Source: Clostridia bacterium | GTDB lineage: Bacteria > Bacillota > Clostridia > Christensenellales > Aristaeellaceae | Assembly: GCA_017509255.1 (NCBI GenBank) | Contig: JAFWQA010000006.1 | Location: forward strand, 1-64,000 | Reading direction: 5' to 3' | DNA length: 64,000 nt | Shown here: in pieces, positions 7,481 to 15,893 of the stretch | Layout of the letters: every line of letters starts with the position of its first letter | How positions within the stretch are numbered: the first letter of the stretch is position 1 | Notes under the pieces: generated by a model | Told to the model about the DNA's origin: nothing | The model's database searches: none | The model's input: only the letters and a program-made list of their open reading frames with translations | Position numbers and translations under genes: made by a program

Positions 7481-9643
7481 TTATTTCTTTTCGTAAACCA
7501 GAGAGCGTATGGCGGACGCGCTCTCCTGTCCCTTCGGGTAAAACAGGATCTTTCCCTCGCGGAGGACCAGCGTCCCGGTCGATCCTGCAACCTGTTTTTT
7601 CTCCAGCAGCAGCTTTATGATCTTATCTGTCAGAAGTGGCCCGCCGCCTCTTGTCAGGCAGTCCTTCCAGATCGTACACCTGCATTCTTTTTCAGTGCAG
7701 CTGAATGCCCGCTGGCTTTCCGTCATCTGCCCTTTTCCGCATACGGGGCACACGCTTCCCTCCAGCGGCACGGTTTTGTAGCTGCCCCTGCCGGTACGCT
7801 TCCCCCGTTTTGCGTCCTCCGGAAAGCTCATTGCCGGAGACCGGTCCCTGGCATAGTCCACAAGGAAAGTACACATGCGGTTGATCCCTTCCAGGAATCT
7901 TCCGGCATCCTGTTTCCCGTCGGTAATATCATGCAGCGCAAGCTCCCACCGTCCTGTCAGCTCAGGGCTCGAGATCTCACCCGGCATCACGTCGATCAGC
8001 TGTACGCCCTTGTCCGTTGCCTGAAGGGTTTTCCCCTTTCTCTGTACATAGCCGACCTGCAGCAGCCGTTCAATAATCGCCGCTCTTGTGGCAGGTGTAC
8101 CGATCCCGCTGCCCTTCATCTGCTTCACAAGCTCTTCATCCTCCAGCTCCTTGCCGGCGGTTTCCATGGCCAGCAGAAGGCTGGCGTCCGTGTGCGGGCT
8201 CGGCGGTTTTGTAGTGTCCTCCTTCACCTTTGCCTCGCGGACAGTCCGGGTATCTCCGATGTTCAGCACGGGCAGCGCCTGCTCCTCTTCCTCGTCCTTC
8301 CTGTTCTTCTTCGGCTTGGGCGGGTTTTCCATCGGAGGCACGTCATGCCACCCGTTCACGATGACCGACTTGCCGTTCGTCCGGAAGTCGTATCCCCCAG
8401 CACGGGTCACGATCTTTGTCGCGTCATATTCACAGGCTGGATAAAAAGCAGCAAGCAGTCTCCGCGCCACCAGGTCATACAGCTTTCTTTCATCATCGGA
8501 GAATTTGGAAAGATCCGCTTTCTTCGCCGTCGGAATGATCGCATGATGGTCGGTCACCTTTGTCTGGTCGACTGTCCTTTTGCTGACGGGCAGCTTCCCG
8601 TCTCTCAGGGCTCCGGGTACATATGTCCTGTATACGTCCGGCAGCAGCTTCATGGTCTGCACCACCCGGGGGATCATATCCGGAGGCAGATAGCGGCTGT
8701 CGGTCCGGGGATATGTCAGCGCTTTCTGCGTTTCATATAAGCTCTGTGCGATCTTTAACGTTTTATCCGCGGTGAAGCCCAGCAGCCGGTTGGCATCACG
8801 CTGCAGGCTGGTCAGATCGTACAGCTGAGGGGGAAGCTCTTTTTTCCTGCTGGTTTCGGCAAAAACAACTTCCCCGGTTTTCCCTTTGATTTCTCCGGCG
8901 ATTTTTTCCGCTTCCTCTTTTTTCGCGATATGGGTATCAGGCTCCCATTGATCGCTGAAACAGACGCCGCGGTAATCTCCGAAATCGGCTGTAACGGTGC
9001 AGTATCCCTCCGGCTTGAAATTCTCGATCTCTCTCCTGCGCCTGACCAGAATGGCCAGAGTCGGCGTCTGCACCCTGCCGACGCTCAGCAACGTATTGTA
9101 CCGGAGTGTAAACGCACGGCTCGCATTCATGCCGACCAGCCAGTCCGCCTTGCTGCGGCACTGTGCGCTTTCGTACAATCCGTCATATACCGCTCCCGGC
9201 TGAATGTTTCTGAAGCCTTCTGATATGGCCTCGTCCGTCATGGAACTGATCCACAGCCGGTCAAAGGGCTTTTTGCACCCGGCTTTTTCATAGATATACC
9301 GGAAGATCAGTTCGCCCTCCCGCCCGGCATCCGTGGCGCAGATCAAAGAGTCTGTATCCTTGTCGTTGATCAGTTTTTTGACTGTGGAAAACTGTGACCG
9401 GGTACTTCCGATCACCTTGAGCGGGATGGTTTCCGGCAGGATCGGAAGAGTGCTGAAGCTCCATTTTTTGTATTTTTCATCCAGTTCATCGGGCTCTGAA
9501 AGCGTCACCAGATGTCCGACCGCCCATGTTACAATATACTTTTCACCGATCAGGCATCCGTCACCGCGGGTGCTGCAGCCGATGACCCGGGCAATGTCCC
9601 GGCCCACGCTCGGCTTTTCCGCTATCACAACGATTTTTCCCAC
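7481..9643 (-). CDS. topB: DNA topoisomerase III
   Basis: Type IA topoisomerase of 720 residues. It has the Toprim domain (IVVIAEKPSVGRDIA at the N-terminus, DAGREGELIF at 105-114) and the active tyrosine in LTYPRTDSRYLP (Tyr311), then a C-terminal zinc-finger-like part (CPVCGKG ... C-x4-C). It decatenates and relaxes DNA during replication and recombination. The frame stays open to 9733, but GTG at 9643 after GGGAGGG is the best start because the conserved KIVVIAEKPSV begins there. It heads the topB-pepF run. Confidence 0.95.
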   Translation of the reverse strand: MGKIVVIAEKPSVGRDIARVIGCSTRGDGCLIGEKYIVTWAVGHLVTLSEPDELDEKYKKWSFSTLPILPETIPLKVIGSTRSQFSTVKKLINDKDTDSLICATDAGREGELIFRYIYEKAGCKKPFDRLWISSMTDEAISEGFRNIQPGAVYDGLYESAQCRSKADWLVGMNASRAFTLRYNTLLSVGRVQTPTLAILVRRRREIENFKPEGYCTVTADFGDYRGVCFSDQWEPDTHIAKKEEAEKIAGEIKGKTGEVVFAETSRKKELPPQLYDLTSLQRDANRLLGFTADKTLKIAQSLYETQKALTYPRTDSRYLPPDMIPRVVQTMKLLPDVYRTYVPGALRDGKLPVSKRTVDQTKVTDHHAIIPTAKKADLSKFSDDERKLYDLVARRLLAAFYPACEYDATKIVTRAGGYDFRTNGKSVIVNGWHDVPPMENPPKPKKNRKDEEEEQALPVLNIGDTRTVREAKVKEDTTKPPSPHTDASLLLAMETAGKELEDEELVKQMKGSGIGTPATRAAIIERLLQVGYVQRKGKTLQATDKGVQLIDVMPGEISSPELTGRWELALHDITDGKQDAGRFLEGINRMCTFLVDYARDRSPAMSFPEDAKRGKRTGRGSYKTVPLEGSVCPVCGKGQMTESQRAFSCTEKECRCTIWKDCLTRGGGPLLTDKIIKLLLEKKQVAGSTGTLVLREGKILFYPKGQESASAIRSLVYEKK

Positions 9644-9720
9644 CTGTGTCCCTCCCGTCCGGAAAATGATATCATATTCCCGGAAAAATGAAAAGGCGGC
9701 CGTGCCGGTCAAATATGAAG

Positions 9721-9737
9721 CAGATTGTAACAATCTG
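9721..9737. promoter_or_regulatory. Inverted repeat, possible operator
   Basis: CAGATTG-TAA-CAATCTG, 7-bp arms around three bases, 31 bp upstream of the -35 box of the SH3-repeat gene and between divergent genes. It could be a regulator site or chance; no known consensus matches. Confidence 0.3.
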
Positions 9738-9768
9738 ACAACTTTCGTAATATTTAGTCTCCGAGCTA

Positions 9769-9797
9769 TTGACTTTGCGAAACGGTTCCGATATCAT
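9769..9797 (+). promoter_or_regulatory. Promoter of the SH3-repeat secreted protein
   Basis: TTGACT (9769-9774), 17 nt, TATCAT (9792-9797). The start site would be near 9804, giving a leader of about 30 nt to the ATG at 9834. Confidence 0.8.
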
Positions 9798-9833
9798 GAA
9801 CCTGTAAGTACCGTATCTCCGGGGAAGGGAGGA

Positions 9834-11009
9834 ATGCCGTGTCCTGTCACGGCTGAATATAAGATGAAGAAAAGATTCCTGGCCTGTTTTCTGCTGGTTC
9901 TCTGGCTCTGCTGCGCCGCCCTGCTTTCCGCGACGGCAGTCTCCTGCGCAACAGTCCAGGGAGGAAGGCTGCGTCTCCGCGCGGAGCCGAGCTATACGTC
10001 CCAGATCCTTTCCAGCTACCCGAACGGAACACAGGTCACTGTCCTGAGCATGATCAACGGCTGGTGCAGGGTTACCGCGCCGGATAATCTGACAGGATAT
10101 ATGGATCAGAGGTATCTGAATTTCGGTGTGGTCACGCCGACCGTACCGGTTTATACTCCCACCGTCCCGACCTCCTCGGTCGGAACATGGTACACGGTCA
10201 ATCAGACAGGCCACATCACCAGCTCCAACGGACGGGATGTCCGCATGCGCAGTGAACCGGTCGTTACCGGCACAAACGTGATCGGCCTGTATCCCGTCGG
10301 GCGTACCGTTACGGTTCTGAAAAGGAACGACTCCGGCTGGTCCTATATCCGGATCGACAAAAAAGAAGGCTTCATGATGAGCAAGTTTATCCGGGATTCT
10401 TCTGTCACGCCCGTGACGCCGACCGTTCCGCCCGGAACCGGCACAGCTGCTTATCTGTATGCCGCGAACGGACGCAATGTGAATGTTCGCCGCGGTCCCG
10501 GAATGAATTACGGAATACTCGCTTCCTATCGTGTCGGCACGCAGCTCACGGTCTGGACAAATGAAGGGGAATGGTCCCTGGTGACGGTCAGCGGGACTGT
10601 AGGTTATGTCAAAAACACATTCATCTCCTATACTTCGCCTGTATACCCCGTCATCACCGCAGCCCCGTATTATCCGGTCTACCCCACAGCTGTTCCCACC
10701 GCGGTACCGACAGCAATACCGACCGCGGTGCCGATTGGGCCCGGAACTGCCGTAGGGCCTGTCGTCTCCGCAAGTCTGGATAACGCTTACCCGTGGGTCG
10801 GCTGCATTATCCGGGTCCTGCCCACTCCTTCCAATGTCGGTTACACGGTTGTGTGGCACAGGGATGACGGCCAGTTCCTTTCAATGGAGCAACAGTACTC
10901 CGTCTCTCCTTCAGATGTGGGGCATGTGATTTACGCACTGGTATCGGGACTCCCGCCCTACTCCGGCGTTGTCTCCCAGCTGGCCACCGCGCCGGTCACA
11001 GTAAAATAA
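9834..11009 (+). CDS. Secreted protein with three SH3-like repeats
   Basis: Exported wall-associated protein of 391 residues. A basic start and hydrophobic stretch (KKRFLACFLLVLWLCCAALLSA) form the signal peptide. Three bacterial SH3 domains follow at about 42-97, 127-187 and 207-265, each with the (L/M)R(A/S/R).P ... I....P.G..VTV....GW pattern. These are joined by Pro/Thr/Val linkers, then a 12-base-repeat linker (TAVP x4) and a C-terminal Ig-like domain of about 85 residues. SH3 domains usually bind peptidoglycan; no catalytic domain is visible, so it is an adhesin or wall-binding protein rather than a hydrolase. ATG 9834 follows GGGGAAGG; ATG 9864 (MKKRF) gives a cleaner signal peptide but lacks a ribosome site. 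Confidence 0.85.
   Translation: MPCPVTAEYKMKKRFLACFLLVLWLCCAALLSATAVSCATVQGGRLRLRAEPSYTSQILSSYPNGTQVTVLSMINGWCRVTAPDNLTGYMDQRYLNFGVVTPTVPVYTPTVPTSSVGTWYTVNQTGHITSSNGRDVRMRSEPVVTGTNVIGLYPVGRTVTVLKRNDSGWSYIRIDKKEGFMMSKFIRDSSVTPVTPTVPPGTGTAAYLYAANGRNVNVRRGPGMNYGILASYRVGTQLTVWTNEGEWSLVTVSGTVGYVKNTFISYTSPVYPVITAAPYYPVYPTAVPTAVPTAIPTAVPIGPGTAVGPVVSASLDNAYPWVGCIIRVLPTPSNVGYTVVWHRDDGQFLSMEQQYSVSPSDVGHVIYALVSGLPPYSGVVSQLATAPVTVK
10686..10733 (+). repeat. Four 12-bp tandem units coding TAVP/TAIP
   Basis: Four consecutive 12-nt units (first ACAGCTGTTCCC, second ACCGCGGTACCG) in the linker before the C-terminal domain. Units two and four are nearly identical, so repeat number may vary between strains. 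Confidence 0.7.
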
Positions 11010-11021
11010 AAAGCCGCTTAA

Positions 11022-11053
11022 AAATCCGGAGCGTCATTCGGCGCTCCGGATTT
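11022..11053. terminator. Bidirectional terminator between the SH3 gene and nnrD
   Basis: Perfect 12-bp stem AAATCCGGAGCG / CGCTCCGGATTT with an 8-nt loop. The nnrD stop codon lies inside the loop, so the hairpin serves both convergent genes. Confidence 0.85.
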
Positions 11054-11912
11054 CTTTGATTACTTCCGGAATCTGCGCGGCTGTATCTCCCGCAACCATA
11101 CTGATATCCCCGTACCTTTGCTGGGCGAGCTCTCCTGCACGCCCGTTGATCCACGCTGCGGCGGCTGCTGCCCGGAGCAGATTGCCCTCCCATGCGCAGA
11201 CTGCGGCAAGAATACCGCTCAGAACGTCTCCGCTTCCGGCGGTGGCCATGCCTGCGCATCCGCGGTCGATCCGCAGAGTTTTCTTCCCGTCCGTCACGGT
11301 TGTATAAGCACCCTTCAGCAGGACCGTTGCTCCCGTCTCACGTGCATAAGCCTCTGCTTCCCCGGCCGGATCCGTCAGCAATTCCCGGATCGGTTTCCCG
11401 GTCAGACGGGAGAATTCTCCGGGATGGGGCGTCAGGACGACCCGTCCTGCCGCTGCCCTCAGAATACTTCTGTCCGTCCGGGCCAGTGCATTCAGCCCGT
11501 CCGCGTCGATGATCAGGCGTCCCGGGTAGTTTTTCAGGAGCCAGCTAAGCGCCTTCTCCGTTTCCTCCCCGTTGCCGATCCCCATACCGAAAGCCGCTGA
11601 CCTGGTTCCGCAGGTCAGTTCCTTCATCTCGTCAGCAATAAAAACAAGATCCCCGTCACTGTCGCTGAGTGGAAACAGCGTGCTTTCCAGCACGTCGCTC
11701 CGGATAGTGCTGCAGATCCCGCGCGGTGCGCCGATACGGACCACCCCGGCCCCGCTACGCATGGCGCAGTTCGCCATATAAGCCAGCCGGATGGCTCCGC
11801 TGTACCGGAAAGACCCGCCGATCAGGGCGATATATCCATATGTTCCCTTATGACTGTCCCGTGGTCTTTCCCGAAAGACTTCCTTCAGATCCGCCGCAGT
11901 TACGGTTTCCAT
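11034..11912 (-). CDS. nnrD: ADP-dependent NAD(P)H-hydrate dehydratase
   Basis: A 292-residue ribokinase-fold enzyme that repairs hydrated NADH and NADPH using ADP. Motifs are GTYGYIALIGGS at the N-terminus, IIDADGLNAL, VLTPHPGEFSRL and the nucleotide-site AGSGDVLSGI. The partner epimerase domain (NnrE) is absent, so this is the stand-alone form. The ATG follows GAGGAGG. It begins 12 bp after the histidine kinase gene and is the last gene of that unit. Confidence 0.92.
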   Translation of the reverse strand: METVTAADLKEVFRERPRDSHKGTYGYIALIGGSFRYSGAIRLAYMANCAMRSGAGVVRIGAPRGICSTIRSDVLESTLFPLSDSDGDLVFIADEMKELTCGTRSAAFGMGIGNGEETEKALSWLLKNYPGRLIIDADGLNALARTDRSILRAAAGRVVLTPHPGEFSRLTGKPIRELLTDPAGEAEAYARETGATVLLKGAYTTVTDGKKTLRIDRGCAGMATAGSGDVLSGILAAVCAWEGNLLRAAAAAAWINGRAGELAQQRYGDISMVAGDTAAQIPEVIKEIRSAE

Positions 11913-11924
11913 GGATCCTCCTCA

Positions 11925-13418
11925 TCATGCCGTTCTCTTTTTTTCCGCCCTGGCCTTTCCCCGGGTTTCCCTCTGCTGCTGTCTCTTTCCTTTCCGGGTC
12001 GCCGGTTTTCTTTCCTCTTCGGTCTTTTTCATCTCCTGTCTCGATGGCAGTTGGATCTCAAAACAGGTTCCCGCGCCAACCTTGGACTTCACCCGGATCT
12101 TTCCCCCGTGCGCCACGGTAATGATCCTGGCGATGGAAAGGCCGAGTCCGTGGCCGCCGGTCTCCGAATGCCTTGCGGCGTCCGCGCGGTAAAAGCGTTC
12201 AAAAATGCGCGGAAGCTCCTCAGTCGGGATCCCGCAGCCCTGATCGGCTACGGAAAGGATGCAGCTTCCGTTCCTCATTTCAGCACCCAGTGTAACGGCG
12301 CTGCCCTCGGGAGCGTATTTGACGGCGTTGTCCACCAGGATCCGTAGGAGCTGCTTAAGCATTCCCCGGTCTCCCTCGATCTCTCCGCATTCGGACAGTT
12401 TCATTTCAAACCTGTCGGCAGGCGATACCATCGCCGCCTCCTTCTGCACTTCCCGGACCAGATCGCAGGGGTCGAAACGGCTGAATTCCATCATCAGCGT
12501 CTTTTTATCATGCCGTGCCAGGAAGAGCAGATTCTCCACCAGGCTCTTCATGTTTGCTGTTTCCTGGGAAATCGCCTCGATCCCTTCGTTCAGCACTTCC
12601 GGATCATCCTTTCCCCAGCGCCGGAGCATGTCTGCATAGCCCTGGATCACGGCGATGGGCGTCCTCAGCTCATGAGAGGCGTCGCTGACAAACTGTTTCT
12701 GGCTGTTATAGCTTTGTTCGATACGGTCCAGCATTTCATTGATCACCACCGCCAGATCGCGAAGCTCATTCTTCGTGCCGGCAATATTGATCCTGTTGGA
12801 AAGATTGGCCGCGGACAGCGTCTGCGCCATCTCCGTCATGTCCCGTATCGGAGCAAGCACCCGCCTGTCCAGTCTTTTTCTCTTTCTGACAAAAATCAGC
12901 ATGCGGATCAGATCGGCCAGCACCAGGGCGGCAACGACCGCTAAAGAGCGTACAAGCATCCTCGATGTCCGGACCGTCATGATCACCGTGCGGTTCATTC
13001 CCTGCTCATAAAGCTGGATGCTGAACGGAAAACCGTTCGTGAAAAACAGCTTCATAAGGAACTTGATGCTTTTCTCGCCGATCACCGTTTCACCCGGCAG
13101 CAATGCCCGCGCCGTCACGTCCGCGTTCTGAATGATCTCCTGGCTGTATTCACCTGTTTCCTGATCCGGCTCTGCCTGCAGGATCCGGCCGGCAGTTTCC
13201 CGGATACGGAAAGTTTCGCTCAGGCCAAAGCCCAGCAGCACGATCAGCGCCGCCAGCAGGAAAGTGCGGAAAAGCTGGACGCAGTAATGCAGCGCGATAC
13301 GCAGTGTCAGTGACAGCCGTATGTTGGATACTGTCCTTGTGACCCTGCCGTGGGTGGCTTCCGAAGCGCGGTTAAACCCTTTTGCTTCGATCCGGACCTT
13401 CGTCTTATTCTTCTTCAT
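11925..13418 (-). CDS. Sensor histidine kinase
   Basis: A 497-residue membrane kinase. Transmembrane segments at about 50-68 and 156-177 flank a roughly 85-residue outside sensor domain. A HAMP linker follows, then HisKA with phospho-accepting His249 in SHELRTP and an HATPase domain with NAVKYAPEG, DQGCGI and GGHGLGLSI. The last 35 residues are strongly basic and low in complexity (rich in Lys, Arg, Gln), which is unusual for this family. It overlaps the response regulator gene by 14 bp, so the two form a pair; the signal is unknown. Confidence 0.94.
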   Translation of the reverse strand: MKKNKTKVRIEAKGFNRASEATHGRVTRTVSNIRLSLTLRIALHYCVQLFRTFLLAALIVLLGFGLSETFRIRETAGRILQAEPDQETGEYSQEIIQNADVTARALLPGETVIGEKSIKFLMKLFFTNGFPFSIQLYEQGMNRTVIMTVRTSRMLVRSLAVVAALVLADLIRMLIFVRKRKRLDRRVLAPIRDMTEMAQTLSAANLSNRINIAGTKNELRDLAVVINEMLDRIEQSYNSQKQFVSDASHELRTPIAVIQGYADMLRRWGKDDPEVLNEGIEAISQETANMKSLVENLLFLARHDKKTLMMEFSRFDPCDLVREVQKEAAMVSPADRFEMKLSECGEIEGDRGMLKQLLRILVDNAVKYAPEGSAVTLGAEMRNGSCILSVADQGCGIPTEELPRIFERFYRADAARHSETGGHGLGLSIARIITVAHGGKIRVKSKVGAGTCFEIQLPSRQEMKKTEEERKPATRKGKRQQQRETRGKARAEKKRTA

Positions 13419-14106
13419 AGCTGAACATATACCCCACCGAGCGGATCGTCTGTATCGTCTTGATCCCGTAAGGAACGTCGATTTTGTTTCTCAGATACCG
13501 GATATACACATCCACGACATTTGTGTCTCCTGCGTAATCATATCCCCATACGTCGGTCAGCAGATCGTCCCGGCTGACCGCTTTACCGTGGTGCTCCATC
13601 AGGTATCGCAGCAGGTCAAACTCCTTCTTGGTCAGGCTGATCGGCTCATTGGCGTAATGTACGGTATAGCTGCCCGGATCCAGCGTCAGTTCTCCGGCAC
13701 GCAGAACGGTATCCTTTTCAGCCGGCATATTTGCGGTTTTCCCGGCTCTCGGCTTTCGCAGCGCGACACGGATGCGCGCCAGAAGCTCCTCGATGGCAAA
13801 GGGTTTGGTCATATAGTCGTCCGCGCCCATATCCAGCCCCATGACCTTATCGGACACATCATCCTTTGCGGTCAGCATAATGATAGGTACGTCGCTTCCG
13901 TGCCGAAGCCGGCGGCAGACCTCGATCCCGCTGAGTTCCGGCAGCATCAGGTCCAGGATCAGCAGGTCCGGATCCAGACTGAGGGCTTTCTCCAGGCCTT
14001 CACGGCCGTCATAAGCCGTCTCCGTTTCGTATCCCTCATGCTCCAGCTCCAGTGCAAGAAAACGGGCTATTTTTCTTTCATCCTCTACGATCAGGATCCT
14101 GCTCAT
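13405..14106 (-). CDS. OmpR/PhoB-family response regulator
   Basis: A 233-residue regulator. The receiver has the acidic pair (Glu8, Asp9), phospho-acceptor Asp52 (LILDLMLP) and Lys in TKPF. A winged-helix DNA-binding domain follows, with LTKKEFDLLRYLM and VVDVYIRYLRNKID, ending in IRSVGYMF. It is the cognate partner of the overlapping kinase gene. Its targets are unknown; nnrD downstream is co-transcribed. Confidence 0.95.
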   Translation of the reverse strand: MSRILIVEDERKIARFLALELEHEGYETETAYDGREGLEKALSLDPDLLILDLMLPELSGIEVCRRLRHGSDVPIIMLTAKDDVSDKVMGLDMGADDYMTKPFAIEELLARIRVALRKPRAGKTANMPAEKDTVLRAGELTLDPGSYTVHYANEPISLTKKEFDLLRYLMEHHGKAVSRDDLLTDVWGYDYAGDTNVVDVYIRYLRNKIDVPYGIKTIQTIRSVGYMFSYEEE

Positions 14107-14148
14107 GCTGTTTCTCCTTCCGGTCTGCCTTTTCCCCTGTCATACGGG

Positions 14149-14178
14149 AAAAAGGGAACGAGCTGCCCCATTCCCTTT
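14149..14178 (-). terminator. Terminator of the DUF4342-like gene
   Basis: Minus-strand hairpin AAAGGGAA / TTCCCTTT with a 12-nt loop and a TTCCC tail that continues the T-run. It separates the membrane-protein gene from the two-component operon. Confidence 0.7.
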
Positions 14179-14190
14179 CCGCTTATTCCT

Positions 14191-15000
14191 TTACTCTACG
14201 GTAACGGTACCGTAGCCGTTCTGATCCTGCTCGAAGCTGACGTTTCCGTCCGCGCTGTCCACCTTGACAGGCATTTGCAGCGTAGGAACGTTTGCTTCCG
14301 GATTAAACGCCGCATCATGGGAGAACGTTGCCGGACCGTTCATATAAAAGCTTGCGTCTGTCAACGGAGCTTCTGCCTTGGACTCTTCATTCTGTCCCTT
14401 GCCGCGGGTAAAGTCCACTTCCACGGTATTGGATTTTACCTCAGTTTCCGCTTTGGGCGCAGCGGCTTCCTCCCGCAGTTTCCTGTCCCGGTTGGAGATT
14501 TCCTCTGCCTGGCGGCTGATTTCTCGGGCAATGTTGTTCATGTTCTGCTTCACATTGCCGGCGGCGCTTTTGACCATGCTTTCCAGATCGTCGGCCCGGA
14601 AAGCTTCATCGTCGGTATCAATGCTGATCCTGTATCCCAGCACCAGCGCCAGGATCAGTCCGATGATAGCCAGATGCGGGCTGATAATGACGGAAAGTGT
14701 CATGAAAAGGACTGACAGGTTCAGGATCGCGGTGTTTCCCTTGTTGACCTTGACCCTCGTTCGGTACAGGCGCTGCAGGAAGCTCATAAGGCCGCCCTTT
14801 TTCGCGTTGCCGGACCTGGTCTGTACCTTAGCGGAGCTCTGTGCTTCGGTATGGGCATTGACCTTGCCGTTCCGTTCCAGATCCACCAGAGCCCTGGCCA
14901 CGTCTCCGTTGTGGTAATCCAGCAGGGCTACCGCTTCCTCATAGGTAATGGATGCCTTGCGGCGAATGAATTCGATATCCTCAATTGAATAGCTTGCCAT
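14191..15000 (-). CDS. DUF4342-like membrane protein
   Basis: A 269-residue protein. Residues 1-45 (SITYEEAVALLDYHNGDVARALVDLE) match the UBA-like helical fold of DUF4342. A basic stretch and two close hydrophobic segments (about 95-130, NLSVLFMTLSVII and LAIIGLILALVLGY) follow, then a hydrophilic, Glu-rich C-terminal half. The domain occurs widely in Clostridia but has no known job. Its gene stands alone between an extended -10 promoter and a terminator. Confidence 0.8.
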   Translation of the reverse strand: MASYSIEDIEFIRRKASITYEEAVALLDYHNGDVARALVDLERNGKVNAHTEAQSSAKVQTRSGNAKKGGLMSFLQRLYRTRVKVNKGNTAILNLSVLFMTLSVIISPHLAIIGLILALVLGYRISIDTDDEAFRADDLESMVKSAAGNVKQNMNNIAREISRQAEEISNRDRKLREEAAAPKAETEVKSNTVEVDFTRGKGQNEESKAEAPLTDASFYMNGPATFSHDAAFNPEANVPTLQMPVKVDSADGNVSFEQDQNGYGTVTVE

Positions 15001-15044
15001 GTCTTTCTCTCCTCTCCGGAAGGGTTTTCCCCTTCGACGGTGAG

Positions 15045-15053
15045 ATCATAACA
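15045..15053 (-). promoter_or_regulatory. Extended -10 promoter of the DUF4342-like gene
   Basis: Minus strand TGTTATGAT (TG-N-TATGAT), about 45 bp upstream of the ATG at 15000. No clear -35 box. Confidence 0.5.
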
Positions 15054-15116
15054 TATCTCTGAAACACTTGCTTGAGAAAGCAGGGAAAAACAAATGAGAA
15101 AACCATGAGAATCCGT

Positions 15117-15893
15117 TTAGGATTTGATTCCGTAAAGCTGCTTCGCGTTTATATAGGTATACGCTGCCACTTCTTCCGTCGTTTCTCCGCGGATTTCGGC
15201 AAGCTTTTCCGCAACAAAGCGCACATTGGCCGGCTCATTTCGCCTGCCGCGGACAGGTTCCGGCGCCAGGTAAGGGCTGTCCGTTTCGATCAGCAGCCGT
15301 TCTCTGGGAACGAGCAGTGCGGCTTCCCGGAGCTTCGGAGCCTTTTTGAATGTGACCGGCCCCGCGAAGGAGATTATAAATCCAAGCTTCAGATATTCCT
15401 TCGCGATCTCCGCGCTCCCGCTGAAGCAGTGGATAATGCCCGGCGTCAGTTGTTTTTTCATGCTTTTCATCAGATCGATCATGTCCTGATGGGCGTCTCT
15501 GATGTGGTAAGCGACCGGTGCCCCGATTTCCCATGCAAGCTGCATTTGTTTCCGGCAGACTTCCTTCTGTACCTCCCGCGGGCTGAAATCATAGTAATAA
15601 TCCAGGCCGATCTCACCGACGGCGTTTGCTTCCCCGCATGTGATCCATTCCTTCAGCCGGTCCAGATCCTCCTCACGGAAGCCCTGTGCCTCATGCGGAT
15701 GGATTCCGACCGCTGCCACTGCGTCCGGGTGTGTTTTGACGTATTTCACGCAGGCCCGGGATGTCTCCATATCGGAACCGATCACGGCATATCGGGTGAT
15801 CCCGTATTCCTTCATCCGTCCCAGGACCTCGCCGCGGTCCTCGTCAAACCGGTCCTCATTCACATGGCAGTGACTGTCGAAGAATTCAATCAT
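15117..15893 (-). CDS. tatD: TatD-family deoxyribonuclease/hydrolase
   Basis: A 258-residue metal-dependent TIM-barrel hydrolase. Metal ligands are visible in FDSHCHV (start), GEIGLDYYY, HIRDAH, HCFSG and ETDSPYLAP. Family members act as 3'-to-5' exonucleases or D-amino-acyl-tRNA-like hydrolases; the true substrate here is not known. Its ATG overlaps the metG stop (ATGA), the common metG-tatD pairing in Firmicutes. Confidence 0.95.
   Translation of the reverse strand: MIEFFDSHCHVNEDRFDEDRGEVLGRMKEYGITRYAVIGSDMETSRACVKYVKTHPDAVAAVGIHPHEAQGFREEDLDRLKEWITCGEANAVGEIGLDYYYDFSPREVQKEVCRKQMQLAWEIGAPVAYHIRDAHQDMIDLMKSMKKQLTPGIIHCFSGSAEIAKEYLKLGFIISFAGPVTFKKAPKLREAALLVPRERLLIETDSPYLAPEPVRGRRNEPANVRFVAEKLAEIRGETTEEVAAYTYINAKQLYGIKS

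Noticed and set aside
10686-10733. Short tandem repeat considered as a CRISPR or mobile-element trace
   Set aside because: It is in frame inside a Pro/Thr/Val linker and encodes TAVP units; there are no spacers.
13321-14715. 464-codon plus-strand frame
   Set aside because: Antisense across the kinase, regulator and DUF4342-like genes, including a terminator; cannot be a single gene.
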